A stretch of 11,919 bases of DNA from Dehalococcoidia bacterium (GTDB taxonomy: Bacteria > Chloroflexota > Dehalococcoidia > GIF9 > AB-539-J10): the NCBI GenBank assembly GCA_030606385.1, contig JAUWGN010000012.1, forward strand, positions 1-11,919, written 5' to 3'. How positions within the stretch are numbered: position 1 is the stretch's first letter; each line of letters opens with the position of its first letter. The position numbers and the translations under genes were made by a program. The notes beneath the pieces were generated by a model. The model saw only the letters and a program-made list of their open reading frames with translations, made no database searches and was not told the origin of the DNA. Shown here piece by piece: positions 6,931-11,919 of this stretch.

Positions 6931-8148
6931 TCACACAAAGGAAATCATCGTCTTTATTGCCCCGTTCTTTCCTTTGTTCGCGTTTATTTGGATCATGCTT
7001 TTATATCTCTGTAACGGCAATTCATGGGTCACCATATCATCAAGTTTAATCTTTCCTTCCTTAACAAGGTCGATAGCTATTTCAAAGGTGTGCCTCTTTT
7101 CCCCGTTAAAGGTGTTATAGCCATAACAAAAGACTCCCTTTAAAGTCTGTAATTTAAGCCATAAAGGCGTTGGATCAAGCTTCACCTCACTGGTAATACC
7201 GACAACACTCAAGACCCCACCTGCCGCCATTATCCTCATGCTGTTATTCACTGTTTCAGAATTTCCTACAGTATCAAAAATCTTTGTGAACCCACCCATT
7301 GATATCTTTTTCCCCAGCATCGGTTGATAAGACTCCGCCCCGGTTATCCTTCGGGTATGGTCAAAAATGTCTCCATCAGTGATGACAGTATTCGCCCCCA
7401 CCTTTGCCACAAACTCGGCTTGAAACTTTGAAGGTTCACTAACAGTGATATTGCAATCTATACCCAACGCCCTTATTGACTGAACAATAAGAGAGCCTAT
7501 AACGCCTCCACCTATTACCAGGACTTTATCGTCCTTATCCGGCTTGTTATCAAGTACTGCCTGCAAGGCTACTGCAAGAGGTTCTATCATAGCGCCCGAT
7601 TCATATGATATCCCTTCCGGTAACTTAAAAACCTGAGTTTTATGTGCCACAAGGTATGGGGCAAAACCACCATTGATGTCATGACATATCCCGGTAAACA
7701 TGCCCGGTGAAAGGTTACCTCTGGCGAAGTTTTCACAATTTCCAGGCCTTCCCATGCTACAACTTCTACACTCAGGACTTATCCCCCTGGTAGCACAACC
7801 CAGATGAGGAGCGATAGTGACAATGTCACCAGTACTCAACCCCTTTACATCCTTGCCAACCTCAACAATCTCTCCGGAAAGCTCGTGGCCGATTATGCAT
7901 GGAAACGATGTAAACGGAGTAGATGTCGGCGACTCCTTCAGGAAGACCAGGTTAAGGTCACTTCCACAAAAGCCACAAAGAAGAGTCTTGATCTTAACCC
8001 AATCTGGGGAAGGTAAGTTTGGCTCTGGTGCATCAACGAGCTTTATCGTTGCCAGGGGGCCATCATAAAACAGTCTCTTACTTATGGCCCCCAAAGATTT
8101 CAATACGACAAATCTTGGAACTGAAACAAAGAACTGCAACGCTTTCAT
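6931..8148 (-). CDS. zinc-dependent medium-chain (MDR) alcohol dehydrogenase, 405 aa
   Basis: This is a cytoplasmic NAD(P)-dependent dehydrogenase of the MDR superfamily that interconverts an alcohol and a carbonyl. The catalytic zinc site is seen as C61 in CGFCGSD, H88-E89 in GHE and E189 in IEP. The structural zinc lobe is C118, C127, C130 and C138, with the spacing C-x8-C-x2-C-x7-C and the surrounding R-G-x-x-P pattern of one MDR subfamily rather than the usual C-x2-C. The Rossmann loop GGGVIG is at 213-218. An N-terminal extension of about 30 residues precedes the catalytic domain. GGAGG inside the end of the upstream gene serves as ribosome-binding site. The ATG is one base after that gene's TAG, so translation is probably coupled to the ThDP enzyme. 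The substrate is unknown. Coupling suggests it acts on the acyloin or aldehyde made by that enzyme, which is inference. It is the last gene of the operon. Confidence 0.9.
   Translation of the reverse strand: MKALQFFVSVPRFVVLKSLGAISKRLFYDGPLATIKLVDAPEPNLPSPDWVKIKTLLCGFCGSDLNLVFLKESPTSTPFTSFPCIIGHELSGEIVEVGKDVKGLSTGDIVTIAPHLGCATRGISPECRSCSMGRPGNCENFARGNLSPGMFTGICHDINGGFAPYLVAHKTQVFKLPEGISYESGAMIEPLAVALQAVLDNKPDKDDKVLVIGGGVIGSLIVQSIRALGIDCNITVSEPSKFQAEFVAKVGANTVITDGDIFDHTRRITGAESYQPMLGKKISMGGFTKIFDTVGNSETVNNSMRIMAAGGVLSVVGITSEVKLDPTPLWLKLQTLKGVFCYGYNTFNGEKRHTFEIAIDLVKEGKIKLDDMVTHELPLQRYKSMIQINANKGKNGAIKTMISFV
6936..6976. repeat. inverted repeat at the convergent 3' ends
   Basis: CAAAGGAAA (6936-6944) and TTTCCTTTG (6968-6976) are perfect 9-base inverted arms with a 23-base loop. 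They span the last codons of the dehydrogenase gene and begin ten bases after the SIMPL stop codon. The plus strand continues into T-rich sequence (TTCGCGTTTATTT), so it may weakly end or stabilise the SIMPL transcript. No clean T run is present on either strand. Confidence 0.35.
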
Positions 8149-8149
8149 T

Positions 8150-9820
8150 CTATTCCTCCATCTTCAGTGAGTCGACAAATAACAGGGTCGCCGGGCTTGT
8201 CACCGTAGGATCGGTAAGCACATTTACGCAGGCTGGCTTGCCACAGGCAATCGCCCTCTCGAGCGCTGGTATGACCTCTTCATCCCTGGTAACAAATTCG
8301 CCATATCCCCCCAATGCCTCAACTACCTTTTCGTAGTGAACAACCCCCAGTTCCGAACCCACCACTCTTTCATTACCATAAATCATTTCCTGACCATGCT
8401 TGATCATCCCCCACGCCTGATCATTCAATATCACACAAACAAAAGGAATATTGTAACGAACCGCAGTATCGAATTCCATGGCATTCAAACCAAAGGCGCC
8501 ATCCCCGTTTAGCACCACCACAGTCTTTTCCGGCCTGGCTAGTTTAGCAGCGATACCAAAGGGAACGCCTGTTCCAAGGCACCCCAGGAGCCCGCTGGCC
8601 GCTCCTATTACCGAGGATTTCCCTTTAGCTTTCAGCCCCACTAATCCAAAATAACTGGCATCACCACCATCAACTACATAGACAGCATCGTCTTTTGTAG
8701 TCTTCCTCACCTGCTCTACAAGCCTAGCAGGATGTATCGGCTCTGATGGAGTCTCTCTTGTCTTGACCTCATCAGCAATAAAAGGAAAATACATATCTCT
8801 TACGTCTTTCATCCAGCTGCTATGATCTTTTTTATCCACCTCAGCATTTAGCTGCTTTAATATAAGCTCAATATCTCCAACAAGACCGATATCCGAAATT
8901 CTATTTCTATCTATCTCTGTGGGGTCAATATCCACCCGAATAACCTTCGCCTGGGGAAAACCCTGCCCAAAATTTAAAAGCCAGTTAAATCGAATCCCGA
9001 GGACGATAATAAGATCCGCCTGAGATAAGGCGATTGTCACGCTTGTGAACCCCCCATCCAATAGTGATAATGGATGATCGTCGGGAATAGTCCCCCTCCC
9101 ATTGCCAAGCAGGACAAAAGGGATACCCGTTTTGTCCACAAACTCAGAAAGTTCTTCGTCACACCTGCTGAATCCTACACCGCTTCCCCCGATTATCAAC
9201 GGCTTTTCCGCCTTGTTAATTAACTGCGCAGCTTCCTTGATTGAATCAGCATCTGCCGGGGCTTTATATACCGTGCTACCCTTTCTGGGATAAACTACCT
9301 CCTCCTCATCGAAGCTTACATTAAGAACATCTGGCGGCAATTCCAGAAATACCGGGCCAGGGCGGCCTGATACCGCATGCCGGAAGGCTTTGGAAAGATA
9401 CTCCGGTATCCGCTTTACGTCATAGCAGGTGTCACACCACTTCACCACGGGCTTAATCATGTCCAATTGGTTCATCTCCTGAAGGGCTCCTTTCCCCCAG
9501 TCATTCACGGGAGCAGTGCCACTTAGCACAACTATCGGGACATTATCAAGATAGGCATTCACCACACCGGTCAGCGCATTTGTAAACCCGGGGCCTGCCG
9601 TTACCAGACATACGCCTGGCTGCCCCGCGAATATGGACCAGGCATGAGCCATCATTGCTGCAGCCTGCTCATGCCTTACCACAATGAGCCTTGTCCCGTA
9701 TTCCAGAAATCCGTCGTATATCCTATCAATATGGCCTCCAGGAATAGAAAAAACTGTCGATACTCCCTCAACCTCGCTCAAATACTTGGCAACTAAATGC
9801 CCTCCGGAAATTTTACTCAT
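8150..9820 (-). CDS. acetolactate-synthase-like thiamine-diphosphate enzyme, 556 aa
   Basis: Residues 1-170 are the ThDP pyrimidine-binding domain, with the catalytic glutamate E51 in RHEQAAAMMAHA and the AGPGFTNALTG segment. Residues 190-325 are the central domain (IIGGSGVGFS, and later VIRVDIDPTEIDRNR). Residues 360-535 are the pyrophosphate domain, with GDG at 439-441 and N466-D467, which close the ThDP-magnesium motif. The family decarboxylates a 2-oxoacid and transfers the activated aldehyde. Acetolactate synthase is the closest type by sequence look, and GALQEMNQLD matches its FQE segment. No regulatory small-subunit gene (ilvN type) is adjacent. The neighbours are not branched-chain amino-acid genes, so a catabolic or acyloin-forming role is more likely than isoleucine/valine synthesis. 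That is inference. GGGAGGTGAG lies just before the ATG at 9820. The gene ends one base before the zinc dehydrogenase. Confidence 0.88.
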   Translation of the reverse strand: MSKISGGHLVAKYLSEVEGVSTVFSIPGGHIDRIYDGFLEYGTRLIVVRHEQAAAMMAHAWSIFAGQPGVCLVTAGPGFTNALTGVVNAYLDNVPIVVLSGTAPVNDWGKGALQEMNQLDMIKPVVKWCDTCYDVKRIPEYLSKAFRHAVSGRPGPVFLELPPDVLNVSFDEEEVVYPRKGSTVYKAPADADSIKEAAQLINKAEKPLIIGGSGVGFSRCDEELSEFVDKTGIPFVLLGNGRGTIPDDHPLSLLDGGFTSVTIALSQADLIIVLGIRFNWLLNFGQGFPQAKVIRVDIDPTEIDRNRISDIGLVGDIELILKQLNAEVDKKDHSSWMKDVRDMYFPFIADEVKTRETPSEPIHPARLVEQVRKTTKDDAVYVVDGGDASYFGLVGLKAKGKSSVIGAASGLLGCLGTGVPFGIAAKLARPEKTVVVLNGDGAFGLNAMEFDTAVRYNIPFVCVILNDQAWGMIKHGQEMIYGNERVVGSELGVVHYEKVVEALGGYGEFVTRDEEVIPALERAIACGKPACVNVLTDPTVTSPATLLFVDSLKMEE

Positions 9821-9832
9821 AACTCACCTCCC

Positions 9833-9910
9833 TTATTGACTTTTTCCGTTAACAATTCTTACCTGGTCAAAAAACTTATCCCAATCAAGCAAAGCCTCAC
9901 ATATCCGCAT
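9833..9910 (-). CDS. candidate micro-ORF, 25 aa, between VOC and ThDP genes
   Basis: The stop of the VOC gene and an ATG overlap as TAATG. The ATG opens a 25-residue frame (MRICEALLDWDKFFDQVRIV, then NGKSQ) that ends two bases before the GGGAGG of the next gene and fills almost the whole gap. It has the look of a short amphipathic helix. There is no separate Shine-Dalgarno, so it would depend on re-initiation by ribosomes finishing the VOC gene. It may also be a chance frame, and no homologue is known to me. Confidence 0.3.
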   Translation of the reverse strand: MRICEALLDWDKFFDQVRIVNGKSQ

Positions 9911-10470
9911 TACTTGATTACACGTCCTTTGAGAAAAGTCCTAGCCCCCACCAAACACAGAAAGTTGAATACCAGCCTGTTTACGGGCAAAGGCACCGGA
10001 CCTAACCGCCACTGCAGAAGCTCAATGATGATGCCTGCCTGGTCGATTGTATCCAAATAAGCATAATCTATTGTAAGGCCACTATCTTTTATAGTCCCTC
10101 TTTGCACTATCTCTATGCCCATCCTACGATAATCATCGAGTCTCTTGTTTATATTGTGAACCATAAAGCCTAGATGATGCGCTTCTTCCTTGCCTTCCTC
10201 AACATGATTGAGGTGGAAACTCTCGCCCTCCACTACCTGAATAAGCTCCAATTGGACTGAATCTTCATATGCCAGCGCTATTCTCAACAATGGGTGTATT
10301 TCCTTCCCTCCCTCAACGCAGGGCTCAGGCCTCGCATCCAGTAATATCCAGGGGCTTATACCAAAAGTATCCTTATAGTAGGCAATTTTGTTAGGTACAT
10401 CCGCTACCACATAACCAATTTGCCCCACCTCTGGAAGTCCTAGTTGTTTTTTAATAGCATCCGATATCAT
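9910..10470 (-). CDS. VOC / glyoxalase-fold protein, 186 aa
   Basis: The protein has the paired beta-alpha-beta-beta-beta modules of the vicinal-oxygen-chelate superfamily, similar in layout to methylmalonyl-CoA epimerase and glyoxalase I. Module one opens QIGYVVADVPNKIAYYKDTF (17-36) and ends at VQLELIQ. Module two opens HHLGFMVHNI (98-107) and ends at IIIELLQ. The expected metal ligands line up as Q17, E75, H98 or H99 and E150. Position one is Gln rather than the His common in epimerases, while Gln is also found as a metal ligand in some glyoxalases. A C-terminal tail of about 30 residues (from 157) is extra. The start at 10470 has GGAGG about eight bases upstream. It sits in the operon between the saccharopine dehydrogenase-like gene and the ThDP enzyme, and may isomerise or cleave an intermediate of that pathway, which is inference. 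Confidence 0.8.
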   Translation of the reverse strand: MISDAIKKQLGLPEVGQIGYVVADVPNKIAYYKDTFGISPWILLDARPEPCVEGGKEIHPLLRIALAYEDSVQLELIQVVEGESFHLNHVEEGKEEAHHLGFMVHNINKRLDDYRRMGIEIVQRGTIKDSGLTIDYAYLDTIDQAGIIIELLQWRLGPVPLPVNRLVFNFLCLVGARTFLKGRVIK

Positions 10471-10561
10471 TTTTTGTTTCCTCCGCTTCCTGTAAAGCCG
10501 ACCTTTCCAGAATTCTTCCTTCCAAGTCCAAGTAATATGTTTTTGGCTGCCTCACCTCCAC
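10451..10561 (-). CDS. candidate small ORF, 36 aa, upstream of and overlapping the VOC gene
   Basis: A GTG at 10561 opens a frame of 36 residues with a protein-like core (RQPKTYYLDLEGRILERSAL). It ends at TAA 20 bases inside the VOC gene, in another frame. A second in-frame GTG lies at 10555. A GAGG about ten bases upstream could serve the first GTG. It overlaps a near-perfect GGAGGTGA at 10552-10559 that has no properly spaced start codon of its own. The overlap with the next start would fit translational coupling. It could equally be a gene remnant or chance. Confidence 0.25.
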   Translation of the reverse strand: MEVRQPKTYYLDLEGRILERSALQEAEETKNDIGCY

Positions 10562-10582
10562 ATTCTACAGGCCTCAAACCCT

Positions 10583-10601
10583 GCCAATTCAAATAATTGG
10601 C
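10583..10601 (-). repeat. small hairpin over the stop codon of the saccharopine dehydrogenase-like gene
   Basis: GCCAATT and AATTGGC are perfect 7-base inverted arms around a 5-base loop, containing the last codons and the TGA stop. No T run follows, so it is more likely an mRNA-processing or stability hairpin than a terminator, or chance. Confidence 0.3.
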
Positions 10602-11707
10602 TTACTCATCTCAAGGTCAGAATATGACGTAATTCCTCGCTCTTTCATATAGGTAAAGAACTTGATTGGATCAAGGCAAGCTTCGGGGCCATAGACTCCT
10701 CCCTCTGTGGTGAGAATCTCTTTCCGGGCAAGCATCAAAGTGCCTACAGCTAGAGAAAGCCCGGTGGATTCACGCATCTGGGCAAGCCCACAGCCCACCT
10801 CATGCACTTCTTTACCGCCTTGCTCACCCCAGACATCAATCCGAATCGCCCCCCACTCTGGTTCTGGAGGCTTACCCAGGTGTTCGAGGCTATTCAGTAA
10901 CTTAGCTGCCATCCGCCGGCGCCGCTTACCCCCGAAAAATCCCAGCTTTGCGGGCAGCACCAACCAGTTGGAACCACGCCCAAAGCCCATAAACAAATTG
11001 ACCTCTTCTATCCCGGGGATAAACAGAGGGATGGTGACTGGCTCGCCATGCCCCATATTCCACACCTTGATGGAGCCGAACCTGGGAAATTCAACCACCC
11101 GTTCTTCACTGCAGGCAGGCACCATCATCCGCTTTCCATCCCGCCAGATTGGAATTCTTCCCCCCATAATGAATAAAGTATGCTTGATGACTGCCTCACC
11201 TCCACCCGCATTCAAAGGCATATAGACATTGATATCCGCCCGGCGAACCTTGTCCATCTGCTGGACAAGAAAGCGAACTCCAACATTGGAAAGTCCCGGG
11301 CTGGCACCCAGACCACTAATGACCGTGACTCCCTTTTCACGAGCCTTTTCAGAGAATTGATTGATTACTTCATCTGCGGCGAGCCAATCGTCACAGATGC
11401 TGGTGTAATTAACCCCTGCGTCAATCGCCGCCCGCACCAGTTTGGCTTCAAAGAGATAGAAAGGACCCAGGGCAGATGCCGCCACATCATAACCGCGCAT
11501 CGTCTCCACCAGGCTATAGTGGTCATTGGCATCTACGGACTTGATATCTACTTTGGCTTTTTCCTTTTGGAGTCTGCCTGCAATCTGGCGGGCTACTTCC
11601 ACATTCCGATCGCCAATTGTAACTTGCTCAACCTCTTCGGCCTGTGCCAGTTCCTCAACTGCACGACTGCCCATATCGCCGGCACCCCCCATAACGACGA
11701 TTTTCAT
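10589..11707 (-). CDS. saccharopine dehydrogenase-family NAD(P)-dependent oxidoreductase, 372 aa
   Basis: The N terminus is a Rossmann fold with GGAGDMG at 7-13 and an acidic residue at the end of strand 2 (GDRN, D33), which favours NAD. The segments CDDWLAADE (105-113) and SGLGASPGLSNVG (131-143), and the C-terminal GVYGPEACLDPIKFF, are the pattern of the saccharopine dehydrogenase/Lys9-like family. True saccharopine enzymes join or split an amino acid and a 2-oxoacid through a C-N bond. Relatives act on carboxyspermidine and other imine substrates, and many are uncharacterised. There is no signal peptide, so it is cytoplasmic. A basic stretch GGKRRRRMAAK sits near residue 272. AGGAGGGCGCGCA gives a strong ribosome-binding site for the ATG at 11707. 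It is the first gene of the operon, behind a good promoter. The amino-acid-type chemistry and the ThDP enzyme downstream suggest a shared 2-oxoacid intermediate, which is inference. Confidence 0.85.
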   Translation of the reverse strand: MKIVVMGGAGDMGSRAVEELAQAEEVEQVTIGDRNVEVARQIAGRLQKEKAKVDIKSVDANDHYSLVETMRGYDVAASALGPFYLFEAKLVRAAIDAGVNYTSICDDWLAADEVINQFSEKAREKGVTVISGLGASPGLSNVGVRFLVQQMDKVRRADINVYMPLNAGGGEAVIKHTLFIMGGRIPIWRDGKRMMVPACSEERVVEFPRFGSIKVWNMGHGEPVTIPLFIPGIEEVNLFMGFGRGSNWLVLPAKLGFFGGKRRRRMAAKLLNSLEHLGKPPEPEWGAIRIDVWGEQGGKEVHEVGCGLAQMRESTGLSLAVGTLMLARKEILTTEGGVYGPEACLDPIKFFTYMKERGITSYSDLEMSKPII

Positions 11708-11754
11708 TGCGCGCCCTCCTAATTTTTTGGTTTTTGGGAATTTTATTTTGATTT

Positions 11755-11783
11755 ATTTTAAGCATAAATCACCCCAAAAACAA
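11755..11783 (-). promoter_or_regulatory. sigma70-type promoter of the four-enzyme operon
   Basis: On the minus strand TTGTTT, a 17-base spacer and TAAAAT form -35 and -10 boxes (four and five of six consensus bases). A start near 11748 would leave a leader of about 40 bases before the ATG at 11707. The surroundings are A/T-rich. No operator or riboswitch is evident in the short leader. Confidence 0.5.
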
Positions 11784-11832
11784 CTCTTTGTACTCGTTCA
11801 ATATGATTAGCGACGAAACAATCTCAGAGTTG

Positions 11833-11919
11833 AAATCCTAAATCCCAAGCACTAAATCCAGAAGAATATCAAAGATCAAACATAAAAAGTCAAAATGACA
11901 AATTAAAATGTAAAAACCT
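11833..11919. repeat. degenerate low-complexity repeat words at the right edge
   Basis: The minus strand carries GGATTTAG-type words three times (GGATTTAGTGCTTGGGATTT, then AGGATTT), followed on the plus strand by short words such as tcaaa, gtcaaaatgaca and aattaaaatgtaaaa. No reading frame of note crosses it. From memory this word pattern recurs in intergenic DNA of many uncultivated bacteria. Whether it repeats elsewhere in this genome cannot be seen here. The element continues past the window edge. Confidence 0.45.

Noticed and set aside
7735..7797. Unusual C-x8-C spacing in the structural zinc lobe of the dehydrogenase, considered as an insertion defect
   Set aside because: The R-G-x-x-P filling and the following C-x2-C-x7-C fit a recognised MDR subfamily pattern, so it is a family trait.
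10707..11722. Long plus-strand frames (172 and 180 residues) opposite the saccharopine dehydrogenase-like gene
   Set aside because: They are complementary to a well-supported gene, rich in Pro/Ser/Arg or otherwise without family features, and have no good ribosome-binding sites.

Overview
The window reads as bacterial chromosome. Genes have strong purine-rich Shine-Dalgarno sequences, there is a lipobox lipoprotein, a U-tailed intrinsic terminator and sigma70-like promoters, and the base composition is moderate. The mix of genes (a SIMPL/DUF541 lipoprotein, a very large secreted mosaic protein with X2, nucleotidase, C39-like and dockerin modules, and small-molecule oxidoreductases) resembles uncultivated sediment or groundwater bacteria such as Chloroflexota (Dehalococcoidia-like). 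That placement is a guess from gene style, because no taxonomic marker gene is present.

Left part (1-1501, all minus strand): the N-terminal 192 codons of an FAD-dependent amine/amino-acid oxidoreductase run off the left edge. Upstream of it is an unrecognised protein of about 186 residues, and then a short region with a possible 37-residue membrane peptide.

Centre (1518-6197): one gene of about 4 kb encodes a 1354-residue exported protein. Its order is signal peptide, X2 Ig-like module, complete 5'-nucleotidase/metallophosphoesterase, Ig-like module, InlB-type repeat, C39-like cysteine peptidase fold, carboxypeptidase-regulatory-like module and dockerin with two calcium loops. It carries roughly 56 N-x-S/T sequons, none of them in the dockerin. 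Its 5' leader holds a strong intrinsic terminator preceded by complementary segments that could form mutually exclusive helices, so it looks like an attenuator or riboswitch of a class I cannot name. The 615-base divergent intergenic region also holds several dyad repeats.

Right part: a plus-strand SIMPL lipoprotein gene (6198-6926) converges, with a 4-base gap, on a minus-strand operon running from a promoter near 11770 to 6931. The operon order is saccharopine dehydrogenase-like reductase, VOC/glyoxalase-like protein, acetolactate-synthase-like ThDP enzyme and zinc-dependent medium-chain dehydrogenase. Two candidate micro-ORFs sit in the gaps on either side of the VOC gene. The last two genes are one base apart and probably translationally coupled. 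The set suggests a small pathway in which a 2-oxoacid is decarboxylated or condensed by the ThDP enzyme and the product is reduced or oxidised by the zinc dehydrogenase. The substrate cannot be read from sequence. The far right edge is A/T-rich intergenic DNA made of degenerate repeated words.
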